A DNA stretch of 64,000 bases from Lucinisca nassula (Eukaryota > Mollusca > Bivalvia > Lucinida > Lucinidae). The notes beneath the pieces were generated by a model, which was given only the letters and a program-made list of their open reading frames with translations, did not search any database and had not been told where the DNA came from. Location: contig OY757021.1 of assembly GCA_963580285.1 (NCBI GenBank), forward strand, positions 91,499,221 to 91,563,220, written 5' to 3'. The position numbers and the translations under genes were made by a program. Positions 19,946 through 30,895 of this stretch are shown in pieces. Within the stretch, counting starts at the first letter, position 1; every line of letters begins with the position of its first letter.

Positions 19946-20242
19946 CTACATTATGCATAAAAAACGTTTTAGCCAGTTTTGGAAAAAAAAGATGTGTTAT
20001 AGATTGATTTCGCTAACATCCGTCCGTTGTTGTCTAGAGTTTGTAAATGTATATTTCTTATTAGCCTGTATAAAAATGACAGCAAAAATGGGCTTGTACA
20101 AATGTGGTAGCAATTCTGAACGAGAGTTTTGCTCGTTGGCCCCTTTTTATGTCTTTGTGTGAAAGCTCTTACTGGTTATGGGCCGTTTTGTTCCTTCTTG
20201 TGAAAGCTTAGTCTTGTTGTTGCATCTCATGTTTACGCCAAC

Positions 20243-20430
20243 GGACCTCCGTGACCTAGTTGATAAGAGCGCTGACTCTTAATCATTAGGTCTCTCACCG
20301 CTGTCTCGAGTCATGCACACGTGAGACGCCTAGTTCTGCAACGGAAGGTCAGGTGGTTTTTATCCGGGTACTCCAGTTTTCGCCCACCTCTGATTAACGA
20401 TCGGCTCGATATGAGTTCATTTAATAATGA
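20243..20430 (+). mobile_element. SINE-B copy
   Basis: GACCTCCGTGACCTAGTTGA opens it and TAAGAGCGCTGACTCTTAAT follows. The B-box region is rearranged (CACCGCTGTCTCGAGTCATG). It ends near AATGAAATGACCGTAACCCC. Confidence 0.7.
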
Positions 20431-20671
20431 AATGACCGTAACCCCCACCCCCAACCCCATCACAAAAACAACAACAGCTAAATAGTGTTGAGGCTGATGG
20501 GCTGATTTGGAAATGTCGCAGCCGCCATTATTTCAAATATACACTCAATTAAACCACATGTGGCGTTGCTGCATTAGAGTCAGGTACAGAAGTTTTCACT
20601 CACACCCGTGTGCTAAAATGGCATCTGCCTTATCTCCAAAAGTAACATTTTTATTTAAGTCTACACATGCA

Positions 20672-20750
20672 TTACAGATTGTGGGTGCTCGTTAGAACAG
20701 CCTTTTTGAGGCGGTTCTAACGAGTACCCACAATCTGTGTTTTTGAGCAA
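20672..20750 (+). repeat. MITE-H stem
   Basis: ACAGATTGTGGGTGCTCGTT and its complement AACGAGTACCCACAATCTGT bracket a short GGCGG loop region; arms about 30 bp. Confidence 0.7.
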
Positions 20751-20796
20751 AGACAATGACACTGATGTATTCACCATAGGAAACTCCTCTTTCCTC

Positions 20797-21352
20797 GGGC
20801 CTTCGCCCATCGAGGCTTGGAGAAATAGATTGCGCTGCATGATGCTTCCACGCAGAGCTTAAACCGATCACACATAAGTACTGGCAAACCGCTTAGAGGG
20901 TCGAAGCCTACCCAGGCATAGTGGTGCGAGTCGGGCCGTCCCTACATTTAAACCCTTTTAGTTTGTTTGGGCGACATGGTTTGAGATATCATTTTATCTC
21001 AATGGCGGGTAAAAGTCCAATGACCTAGTGGATAAGAGCGCTGACTCTTAGCCATTAGGTCTCTCACCGCCGTAGGTTCGAGCCTCGCTCGGGCCACGTG
21101 TGAGACGCCAAGTTCTGCAACGGAAGGTCAGGTGGTTTTTCTCCGGGTACTCCGGTTTTCGCCCACCTCTGATTAACGATCGGCTCGATATGAGTGAAAT
21201 AATCTTGAAAGGGCCGTAAAACCCAAACCAAAAAAAAAAAAAAATCCAATGAAATTGCAAGTTACGTCTCTAAAATGACCTAAATAGTGTTGACGCCGAC
21301 TTGAAACCTCGATTCAAACAAACAAACAAACAAACAAACAAACAAACAAACA
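20797..21352 (+). mobile_element. SINE-C copy interrupted by SINE-B
   Basis: Head at GGGCCTTCGCCCATCGAGGC, body to GGGTAAAAGTCC at 21018, then SINE-B (21024-21244), then the tail (GTTACGTCTCTAAAATGACC) ending in ten CAAA repeats (21313-21352). The (CAAA)n end shows which end of SINE-C is 3'. Confidence 0.8.
21024..21244 (+). mobile_element. SINE-B copy nested in SINE-C
   Basis: 221 bp: CCTAGTGGATAAGAGCGCTG (A-box region), CGTAGGTTCGAGCCTCGCTC (B-box), body, and an A-rich end after GGGCCGTAAAACCC. TCCAATGA is duplicated on each side (21016-21023, 21245-21252), and removing one copy plus the SINE restores SINE-C. This is direct proof of retroposition of this family. Confidence 0.88.
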
Positions 21353-21659
21353 AGGCCTTGTTACACTTATGTATTTATTTTTGCTGGCAAATACCCTTCA
21401 CTTTACTGATCGATCAGTAGAGTTGCAGATGGACTTTGGGAACAAAAACAAACACACGCAAAATATAAAGCCCCCGTGGTGTAGCGTTAAACCTCCTATA
21501 CTTGTAAACAAGGTGCCGGAGTGTCATTACAAGCTTCTCCACACTATCGGACGAGTCTTTAAGCCGAGGTCCCATGTCTATATGACCTTAGGTGCGTGTT
21601 GATGGGACGTAAATACACACACACACACGCACGCAAGCGCGCATTTTGGTTTTGTTTTA

Positions 21660-22190
21660 CGAACGTTTCAAGATAATCTCAATATTTCAAGCAAATCGTT
21701 AATCAGAGGTGGGCGGAAAAGGAGTCGTCATCATCATTATCATCATCATCGGAGTTTTGATTAACGTGCAGGTACAGGGTCCAAATTAACATAAATGCGC
21801 CCCCCTTCCATGTAACTGGTTTGCTGCACGCATAGCAGATCTCACACCAGGTCTCCAGGTATGTCTATCATGAGGGTCGATAGCAGACAGCTTCTTTGTC
21901 AGCTGCTTCCAGGTCATCTTGGGCCACCCAGGCTCACGCCTTCCGTCTGCCTGTGTGTGACAGGCAGTCTTGACTGCATCGTTGGAGCGTTCCACATGTT
22001 CATACCAGTGGAGCCTTCTCTCTTTTAGGATGAGGTCCAGGTCCTCAATGCCAAGCCGTGCAAGTAGCCGAAGAAAAAACTACCTAACTTTCCGTTGCGG
22101 AACTTGGCGTCTCACATGTGACCTGTGCGAGGATCGAACCACAGCAGTGAGATACCTTATGCTTTTGCCCACTAGGCCATAGAGTGGCGT
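21660..22190 (-). mobile_element. SINE-B copy split by LINE-5
   Basis: Minus strand: head near 22186, body to about 22079, resuming at 21722 down to about 21660. The interruption is the LINE-5 fragment with its (GAT)n end. Confidence 0.65.
21722..22078 (-). pseudogene. LINE-5 (RTE-like) ORF C-terminus and tail
   Basis: On the minus strand it encodes RLLARLGIEDLDLILKERRL, then HWYEHVERSNDAVKTACHTQ, and GWPKMTWKQL, a recognisable C-terminal pattern of RTE/BovB-like LINE proteins (R.GRP..TW). The 3' end carries a (GAT)n repeat at 21724-21752, typical of short-repeat LINE tails. About 100 codons remain; there is no RT or endonuclease core. Confidence 0.65.
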
Positions 22191-22268
22191 TGCAAAATTT
22201 ACACGTATGGCATGCAAAACTAGATTACCAAAGCGTGCTCGTACCATTGCTCTGCTTTTTATATAGTA

Positions 22269-22312
<44 letters not shown>
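22269..22312. repeat. (CT)n microsatellite
   Basis: 22 uninterrupted CT units. Translations rich in RE or SL here are artefacts. Confidence 0.97.
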
Positions 22313-22315
<3 letters not shown>

Positions 22316-23240
22316 TTACACCGCCAATCACACGCAGAAGAATTTCCAAAGCATTGACAAACTGTATTTTCCAGTGCCGATAAATGATTGTTTTGGGTTA
22401 ACGACAAGTAAACCCTTGTGGGTCATTTTCTGTCTTTCGCAGAAAGGGAGAAAAGAAATAGAGGAGATAGTAGATGAGATGAAATTTAAGGACAGAGGAG
22501 AAAATGGAAAATGAATGGGCGTGTAGAAACAGAAGAAAGAATATTTCCCCTCTAACCTAACCTGCTGCAAGGACAACAGGCCTTGTCAACTGTAAACCAA
22601 TATCAGTTGGACGCCCCAGTGACGCAAGACACACGTCACCTTTGCCTTACCCATCCACCCCTTCATTACCGCTAAATAAAAAATGTTCAAGCACACACAA
22701 ACACACACATACAGAAAAAGAAAATCCAACATTTGTACGTGATATTAAAAAAATCTGGCAAATACAGTGAGCGCTAAATCACGTCACCAGATGACCAATT
22801 AACAGAGAAACAGTGTCTTTTGCTTTAAACATACGTTGGTGTATTCATACGAACTCCATCGACTTTTATTTGTGACACATGTAAAATAAATTATCGTCGC
22901 TATTCGGACAGTTTTCTTTTGCACTTGTGGCGCTAGTGATGCAGTACAGTTGCCGCTAGTCGTACAGTCATTATAATGTGACTGGTGCATTTCAAGTGGT
23001 CATTGATTGAGCCATACAAGATGAGGTCTACACAAAAAATGCACCACTATCAGAAGTAATGAGAATCATTTGAATAAAGTACACTCATTTCTTCCTCCGA
23101 TGCCAAAAACCGCAGTCTAATCGCACATTCCGTTGCTTTCATACCCGACAGAAAGTAACCAACAGCAACGGTTGTTTATATGCCGCTAGTGATTTTTAGG
23201 TCTAATGCCGCTTCCGATGTGGCGACTGTCCGGTTATACA
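22313..23240. other. No recognised feature
   Basis: Largely unique-looking sequence with a CACACAAACACACACA stretch at 22693-22711. None of the short open frames resembles a known protein. Confidence 0.45.
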
Positions 23241-23249
23241 CAGTGAACA

Positions 23250-23840
23250 TGAGTAGATTTCGCACATGAGACTGCAGGAGAAATCATGTGGCAGAATAGT
23301 TTTCCTCTCAAAAACCTACTAAATATTCAAATTTCATCATGAAACTTGGCTCACAAATGATAAACAGCATTTTTAATAATATGCACAAATGTGTTGTAGT
23401 CAGTTTTGGGAAAAAAGTATTTTATACATTGATTTCGCTAAAATGAGTTGATTTCGCACATGCGATTGCCAGAGAGATCAAGTGACAGAATAGATTTTCC
23501 TCAAAAAAAAAAAAAACATACTAAATTTCACCATGAAACTTGGCTCATAAATGATTAACAACATTCTTAATAATATGCACCAATATGTTTTATTCAGTTT
23601 TGTGAAAAAGGTTTTTTATACATTGATTTCGCTAAAATGAGTTGATTTCGCACATGCGATTGCCAGCGAAATCAAGTGGCAGAATAGAATTTCCTATCAA
23701 ATACATACTAAATATTGAAATTTTGTCATGAAACTTGGCTCATAAATGTATAATAACATTCTAGATAATATGCAATAACAATTTTTTGCCTGTTTTTAAA
23801 AAATTTGATTTTATAAGTTGATTTCGCTAAATCGGGCTGA
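23250..23840. repeat. 195 bp tandem repeats
   Basis: Three units, marked by AAACTTGGCTCATAAATGAT at 23342, 23536 and 23731 (194 and 195 bp apart). Each contains GATTTCGCACATGCGATTGC and a TTGATTTCGCTAAAATGAG block. The last unit grades into the right inverted arm of the 15.4-23.9 kb interval. A fragment also occurs at 19960-20030. Confidence 0.8.
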
Positions 23841-23880
23841 TTTCGCGAAATTAACTTGCTTTCGCATATTATACCTACCG

Positions 23881-24535
23881 GGAATGGACCCAATAACCGG
23901 AACGGACCTGGAATAACCGGTATGGACCTTTAAAATCATTATTTTATCCAATTATCTAATGAATATACTGTATATATGAGGCAGTAGGGAAATTAAGAGT
24001 GAGAGGAGGCAATTTTGGATGAAATATTCTGTACTATACTCACTCAAAGGCCTTTAAAAATTTAGCCTAGATTAAACCAGGCGTTTGTAAATAGCACCAA
24101 GAAGCCTATTTATTTTTTATAGATTTAAAGATATCACTGGTCAATGCTCAGGAGCAAACATCTGGTCTTAATAAGTGAGCACTTGCAGGTAATTACAGGC
24201 ACTATGGTGAACCAGTATCACATGCCATGTCCCGAAAGCGGAAATGTTCAATACCCAAGCTCATTAAAAAGCATTGATAACTTTGGCACACTAATGTCCG
24301 GGAATTATCCGGAAAATGTCCTGGAAATGTGGGAGTAGTGGTATGTCATTTTTCGGCGTAGCTGTATAAGTTGGCTTTTGACCTACTTATTCCGGCCCGC
24401 TCACGGGCGGCCGGATATACGATAGGAATTTCGCAAAGAAATTGCGAAGAAATCCAAAACGTTCCAGTTGGCAAAAGGAGTTGCTTCCTGGCTCAGTCTC
24501 TTTCATTTCTGTTGCTGCTGACGGTCTCCCTATTT
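23881..24535. other. CCGGAATGGACC half-repeat, then nothing recognised
   Basis: 23881-23935 is the right half of the split minisatellite. The rest, up to the LINE-2 target site, shows no element termini or coding sequence. Confidence 0.5.
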
Positions 24536-24985
24536 GGTGACAAGAAGTGACAAGAGGTGACAAGAAGTGACAAGAGCTATTTTATGGTGATGAAAGGCGC
24601 TCGTCGGAGAAGGACGTGTTTTTTTAACTCACAGATTTTAACATTTTATTCTAAAATTTTATCCACACTTGTGAACTAATTCTTAGTCTAGATTTAACTA
24701 TTTTAATTTGTACATACGTTTTGTACCCGGGATAGTGTTCTTTTACCTGGAGAATTCACGAATTTGTCATCTTCGACCAAACAAAGAAAGTCTTAAGGGC
24801 GCGCCATTTTGGAGGAGCGGGCAGCCATTTAACCCGTCGTTGAAAAATTTAATCTTTATGCAGACATTGAGTTCTTAACGGAGGTACCCATGATCTTAAG
24901 TACTACATACTTATGTTCTTAAACTCTTTTAAATATATTTAACTGTGGAATTTACTCTCAGAAGCTGAAATTATGCCTAATTGCC

Positions 24986-27435
24986 GTGGCCATGTCACAA
25001 GAAAATATGTCTGTCGCACTTTGTAAAGTGATGACCAGAGCCAACCACAGAAACTCAGACCAAGACATTGTTATTAACTCAAACACATATGTACTAAACA
25101 AGGTGAAAGCGCTTAAGAAGAAATTGGCCCAGTGTGACATTGCCCATCTATCCTATGAAATGAAGGCAAACTCTTTGTTTTACGTCTCAGCCCTGCAGCC
25201 AATGAATTGGCAAAATTGACTGTTGTTGAAGAGCTGTACAGTGAACCTTTTATCTCTAACTATTTTATAGAATCTGCAATTAATGAAGATGAGTGTCGGC
25301 ATCAAGTAGGTTCCATGTTTAGGGTTTTTAATCGGAAAAAGACGGTGCAAAAGGCATTAATAACAAGTTTACCATAAACTTTTATCACACTACCTCTACA
25401 ATTCTTATTAATGGCAACCACGTGGCAATATTTGAGAATGAACTCTTTAAAGGTGTTTGCGACAGGACTAGAGCAAATGGAGCAAAATTAACTATCGTCA
25501 ATGAGCAAATTTCCATCGCCCTGTCAGATATTGAGCGGAAAGCTAATAAATGTAAGGCAATCGAAGGCATAGGTTCCACTGATAGCTGCTCAGGAACAGC
25601 GGTTGAACTTGAAAATTCAAAAGGTACATTGGCTGTCAATGATGGCTTTGTTCAGGAGGTTTCTGTGTCACAATCTGACAATTTGACACTTTCTCAAGGT
25701 GGTGCATATGAGAAAATCTACCAGTGCCCCTGTTGTGAAGAGACGGTAGGTTATGACACAATTGCCTGCGAGGAATGTGGTGAATGGTTTCACTTTACCT
25801 GTGCTGGAATCGACAAAACTGCCGCTGATTCAATACCAAATACCGTACCCTATATATGTCTACAATGTAATGACAGTCACTTGTATACGGATAATGTAAC
25901 TAACCTAGAACCACCTGAAATTGTAAGCTCCAAAACTGAAATAAATGGACAAGACTCTGTTATGGCAACTGAAATGAACTCTAATCAATCAGGAATATCT
26001 GAACCAATATTTCAAGGTAATGAGCCCGGTGTATCTGAAAACACAAAAACTGACAATTTAGCTAATGGTGTTGGGGAGAATCAGGATAAATGTAATAGCA
26101 CAGAATCTGGTCAAGATTTCAGTAAAAAAGCTAAAGTTAAAAAATCCAGTAATACCTCAAAGAAACCTGTAGGGCCAGAAAATCAAGAAACTTTAATAGC
26201 ACAAAAATATTATATTTCCAGCCTTGAAGGCAGGGTCAACCATCTGGATAATATGGTGAAAATCTTACAAAAAATCAAACGCTACAGATGCTACTAGGTC
26301 AACCTCTAGTCACCTTACATGTAGTCAAAATGACCAGTATCAATATAAATCTTTAGAGCAGAGGCTAAACATGCTGGAACTTCAAAATCAAATGATGAAC
26401 AACGTGAATTTACAAAATCAATTACACCTACAAGCTGTTTTAAGGGAAAGACTAGTATCTCCATATCAATACATAGCACCGTTGCCTCATGCACCTATGA
26501 ATCCATGGGTAGCTGGTATGGGTCCGGGTGTATTACAGGGACTTCAACCCCATATATATCAGCAACAATTTCCAACATATGTCGCGCCTCCACACATGAT
26601 GGGAAATTATGGTCCCCCAAGCATGCCTGGAAACCATATGCATCCTTCGGTTGTACCTGTCATCCCAAGAGAACATACTAATATGGGACATCAGAGACAT
26701 TCACAACATACGAAGCACGAGAATACATCTAGAAATCCTAGTTCAAAATTTCAGCTCGCTTCTGATGCAAAACAGTTTAGCGCAGGAAATAGGCGACTAA
26801 GGCAATCTAAGGTTAGATCAGAGATTAGAAAAGACCCTGTATTGAATGCTGGGAGCAATTCTGGTCCTGATTCTGTTGTGGAGTGGTGTGTCACGGCTGC
26901 AAGAACTTCACATGAGAAGTCGTCACATTCAGCTTCTGATGTGAATCAATTGCCCCTTGGTGCGCCTGCAAAGTCTGCTCATGTTTATGTGGAGCAAGTA
27001 CACTGCACGACTGCATCAACTTCGCAGGAGAAACAGTCACATTCATTTCGAAGTGTGGAACGGATATACCATGGTTTGACCAATATCGCTCAAAACGCGG
27101 AAATGGAGACTCCCCATGAGACAAATCCAAATATCCACACCTTATAAAGGGAAAACAGAGCGCTTCGCTGGGAAGATTCTCTATCGCAACACGAGCATGA
27201 CAGATCCGTTGCAGAGTTTAAGGAAGGCGGTAATATAGAAAAACGTGACAGCAGTACTTCTGTTATGAACGTAGACAATTCTCCCCAACTGGATCGGATG
27301 CCAGATAATGATAGTTTCAATCAGGATTTTTTATGGTTAACCAGCCCGACGAAGGCTCCACCCGACATAGGGAAAGTAGAAGTAAAACAAAGATCAGGAA
27401 TTGATACAATTAACTTACTCCAAGTCTGGAAACGG
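24986..27435 (+). pseudogene. LINE-2 ORF1 (PHD finger, coiled coil)
   Basis: The reading moves through three frames: 24986-25205; 25201-25350; then 25360-26297 and 26290-27147, with further remnants to 27435. Recognisable parts: a KFTINFYHTTSTILINGNHV segment near 25360-25420; a PHD finger at about 25714-25885 (CPCCEE ... CEECGEWFHFTC ... YICLQC, C4-H-C3 pattern); a polar Ser/Asn-rich linker; a heptad-like SLEGRVNHLDNMVKIL at 26215; a second helix LEQRLNMLELQNQMMNNVNL; and a Pro/Met/His-rich region. Such ORF1 proteins bind LINE RNA. No ATG-to-stop frame survives. Confidence 0.75.
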
Positions 27436-27451
27436 AGCTATGTCCGGAAAT

Positions 27452-27826
27452 GCTAATCATCAGACTTTAAAGCTTATTTCTATAAACATTGAAGGAGTTA
27501 TCGCAAATAAACTTTACCTAGAACAACTCTGCCAGGCGAACGATATTATATGTATGCACTGGTTGTGGGACTTTAAGAAAGATTGGATACAAAATAATCT
27601 GTACGGCATGAAGGCTTTTGTAAGGTGTCATGATTCGAATGAATTAATTACGAATTTCAATGTACCCGTGGCCAGGGGGTGTAGCTATTTTATGGACAGA
27701 TAATTTTTCAGATAAAATAACCAAGCTTGACGTAGGGAACGAGCGGGTTATAGCTGTTGAATTGGATTTTAACCCAAAAATCTGTCTGGTGAACACTTAT
27801 CTGCCAACCAACAAAAAGGACTCTGA
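27452..27826 (+). pseudogene. LINE-2 ORF2, endonuclease N-terminal part
   Basis: KLISINIEGVIANKLYLEQL is the endonuclease start (N in the first motif); further on VAILWTDNFSDKI and VELDFNPKICLVNTYLP follow after a frame change near 27675. Where most such enzymes have a QE pair before HWL, this copy reads CMHWLWDF, so the catalytic glutamate appears deleted. The frame is cut at 27826 by the Penelope-like insertion and resumes at 31791. Confidence 0.75.
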
Positions 27827-27844
27827 TGGGATATCCGTTCCACA

Positions 27845-28460
27845 CTTCGAATTATACACTTTGGTCATGTCAGAAAGTGTGTGATGCCCTCACCTTTCTA
27901 CTTGACAATATTTATATTAGATTCGGTACTAAGTTATTAAGACAAATTGTGGGTATTCCGATGGGTACGAATTGCGCTCCTCTTGTGGCTGATCTGTTCT
28001 TGTATTGTTATGAAGGGACGTCATGTTGTCACTTTCCATTGATAACCAATCTGAAATTATTGAAGCTTTAAGCTCCACTTCTAGATATTTAGATGATTTA
28101 TTAAATATTGATAATACCTATTTCGATGGTTTGATCAGTCAGATTTACCCCCCCCCCCAGAACTTCAGTTAAATAAAGCAAATTCTTCTGATACCGAGGC
28201 CCCGTTTTTGGATTTACATCTATCTATTGTAGATGGGTTTGTTTCGTGCAAAATTTATGATAAACGCGATGACTTTGATTTTGAGATTGTAAATTTTCCT
28301 TTTTTGGATTGAGATGTTCCTCGTGCGCCATCCTATGGCGTTGATATTTCGCAATTAATTCGATTTGCTAGCGTGTGTAGTCATGTAACTGACTTCAACA
28401 CTCGTAATAAATTATTAACGGCTAAACTCCTTAACCAGGGTTATCGGTACCATAAACTAC
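27845..28460 (+). pseudogene. Penelope-like RT, truncated sense copy
   Basis: Starts in the middle of the RT at LWSCQKVCDALTFLLDNIYI and includes IVGIPMGTNCAPLVADLFLY (motif B) and RYLDDLLNIDN (motif C with both aspartates). It is disrupted by an 11-base C run at 28150 and by frame changes. It continues to YDKRDDFDFEIVNFP and the RFASVC region, ending at the arm boundary. Compared with the minus-strand gene at 29044-30700 it keeps the intact YLDD. Confidence 0.75.
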
Positions 28461-28462
28461 GC

Positions 28463-29362
28463 AAAGTAGAAGTAAAACAAAGATCAGGAATCGATACAAT
28501 TAACTTACTCCACCCATCAAAGACACCAAAGGGAAAGAAACACCAACATTAAGCGACCAGACCATAATGGAAACCTAAACAAAGGAAGGCCATAAGGACA
28601 GTTACTTTCCCACAAAATGGCCATATGGCCGTCCAAAATAAAAAGACACAAGTGATAGATACAGTAAGTAACAAACAACGACATAAATAAACCGCCACAG
28701 AAGAACCGCCTTGGAACGGTCAGTGGAAAGATTTCCACTGGGGGGCTTAAATCGATTTTACGTGGCCACAATCCTCGCCCTTACTTCCGTCGCGATTTAG
28801 ACAAATAATTTATTCAGTCCGCATGAAGGCCTCCTAACTCATCAGTGCAACATCTCCGTGAACACAAAAAATCAACGAACCACAGAGGTGAGACAACGGT
28901 GAGGACTCGACAGCAAGAAACCACTGAAATGCTGGAGCAAAAGAAAACCAACAGTTAGACTCCGATGGGCCCGACCAGAGACAGAGCATCAGGCGCCAAC
29001 CAACATTACCTTGAATTAGATCTCTCTTATTCTCAATAAGCCTTTACGTTGGAGCCGTCATAGAATCTGAGGCCTGACCCACCGGCGTGCAATTAAAGAG
29101 GGAAGCAAAGATGCCAACCGTGATTGGGTTAACTACCATGCATGCAGTCTGTCGTATATCATCCATGTTGTACCCAATCTTTTTATATCGAAGAATGATT
29201 TTACGAAATCGGGTGCTGAAGTCATTGCGGTTATATATTTTTCTGAATTTATAAACTAAATCACCATAAAATTCGGGTTCCGATAGACCTTGTTCCAGAA
29301 GAGATTTAAGTCTAATATTGAATTTTGAAATTAAATCAGAATGGCGTCTATAAAATTTTGAA
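28463..29362 (-). repeat. Penelope-like inverted arm, left
   Basis: About 895 bp, reverse-complementary to 30896-31790 with few differences. The outer 50 bp (AAAGTAGAAGTAAAACAAAG...) also occur at 27373-27422 and, inverted, near 2560-2608. The inner part encodes the RT C-terminus. A small frame is open across 28771-28517 (84 codons, MWPRKIDLSP...LSLWCL). Confidence 0.8.
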
Positions 29363-30700
29363 AAGGCTTTGCGTAGTTTATGGTACCGATAACCCTGATT
29401 AAGGAGTTTAGCCGTTAATAATTTATTACGAGTGTTGAAGTCAGTTACATGACTACACACTCTAGCAAATCGAATTAATTGCGAAATATAAACGCCATAG
29501 GATGGCGCACGAGGTACATCACCATCCAAAAAGGAAAATTTACAATCTCAAAGTCAAAGTCATCGCGTTTATCATAAATTTTGCACGAAACAAACCCATC
29601 TACAATAGACAGATGTAAATCCAAAAACGGGGCCTCGGTATCAGAAGAATTTGCTTTATTTAACTGAAGTTCTGGGGGGTAAATCTGACTGATCAAACCA
29701 TCGAAATAGGTATTATCAATATTTAATAAAACATCTAAATATCTAGAAGTGGAGCTAAAAGCTTCAATAATTTCAGATTGGTTATCAATGGAAAGCGACA
29801 ACATGAAGTCTCTTTCATAACAATACAAGAATAGATCAGCCACAATAGGTGCGCAATTCGTACCCATCGGAATACCCACAATTTGTCTAAACAACTTAGT
29901 ACCGAATCTAATATAAATATTGTCAAGTAGAAAGGTGAGGGCATCACACACTTTCTGACATGACCAAAGTGAATAATTCTAATGCTCTTTAGAAGTGAAA
30001 AATGCATTTCTGACATTACATGCAAGATAGAGAGAATCTTCCCTGTGAAAAGCCCATTCAATTAAATCATTAAACTTTTCTTGTATAAGATTATGAGGAA
30101 GTGTAGTGTAAAGAGTGGAAAAATCGTTAGTAGACAGACTTGAAGCACGAAAATGTCTGGATTTCAATTTATTTAAAACCTCATTCGAATTTTTTATAGA
30201 CCAAAACAGGTTTCTTCCTGATCTTTCAAAGACTTTATCACAATATTTAATCACATGCGTTTTAATAGCAGTAAGACAGGAAGTTAATAATTTAGAAAGT
30301 TCAGTGGTAGTGCAAGAGCTAGAATTTGCAATAAACCGTGCTTTGTAAGGTCTTTTATGAAGTTTTGGTAACCAGTAGCGTAGGAAGCTTGTCTTGGCCT
30401 TCGGTAACACACACAGCAAACTTGGTGGCTGAATGACAAACATGTTTATCTACTATAGCTCTCTCTTCAGCTAAAGACTGAAGTTCATACGCCTTAGTAC
30501 CATCAAGCTCCTGCTTAAGCGTGTTAACATAGTGGAGCCGTCACACAACGACGACGTTGTTAGCGGCCTTGTCTGCAGAGGCCAAAACAAACTTCTTATG
30601 AAATTCTTGAATTCCTAGTTTTAGATGACGTAAAGACGTCTTGGGCTTAGGAGGTAATAAGTTAGTATTTTGAGAATAGAAAGAAATGCGTTTATTCACT
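29044..30700 (-). pseudogene. Penelope-like reverse transcriptase
   Basis: Reading from 30700 downward: SLRHLKLGIQEFHKKFVLAS, then ADKAANNVVVV (the ADK motif of Penelope-like RTs), a frameshift near 30400, YWLPKLHKRPYKARFIANSS, STNDFSTLYTTLPHNLI (motif A aspartate), a stop near 29982, IVGIPMGTNCAPIVADLFLY (motif B), RYLDVLLNIDN (motif C), then APFLDLHLS, YDKRDDFDFEIVNFP and YGVYISQLIRFARVC. In motif C the second catalytic Asp is Val (GAT to GTT), although the sense fragment at 28081 still has YLDD. Frames are broken at about 30530, 30400, 29980 and 29520. No endonuclease domain is visible. Confidence 0.75.
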
Positions 30701-30895
30701 AGTTTTAAAATGCTATGTTTCCAGTCCTTAAGGGCTTTATGCTAAACATACTCTCGCTTACACCATCGATTACCGAATTCATTCAAGGAAGCAGCGATTT
30801 CATCTCTGCAGTTACTGAAATCAATTTTAGAAGGAAACCGATATTTCGGTCCTTTAGAAATTATAGTCCTTATCCTAGAATCAGGAATAATCGTT

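Larger units (their letters stand above)
15419..23879. mobile_element. 8.46 kb interval bounded by 130 bp inverted repeats
   Basis: The left arm (15421-15549), opening TAGGTATAATATGCGAAATC, and the right arm (23746-23877) in reverse complement agree over about 130 bp with a handful of differences. Both contain GATTTCGCGAAATCAGCCCG and AGGCAAAAAATTGTTATTGC. Outside lie the halves of a CCGGAATGGACC repeat (GGAATGAAC left, GGAATGGAC right), whose uninterrupted copy is at 6971-7040, so the interval looks inserted. The inside is filled by LINE-1, SINEs, MITEs and 195 bp tandem repeats; no transposase is visible. It may be one small element enlarged by later insertions. Confidence 0.6.

Noticed and set aside
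22080..22407. RE-rich (ERERER) proteins
   Set aside because: Translation of (CT)n on the opposite strand.
25422..27147. Host chromatin gene with a PHD finger
   Set aside because: The PHD frame is followed by LINE endonuclease and RT and lies within a 14 bp target duplication, so it is LINE ORF1.
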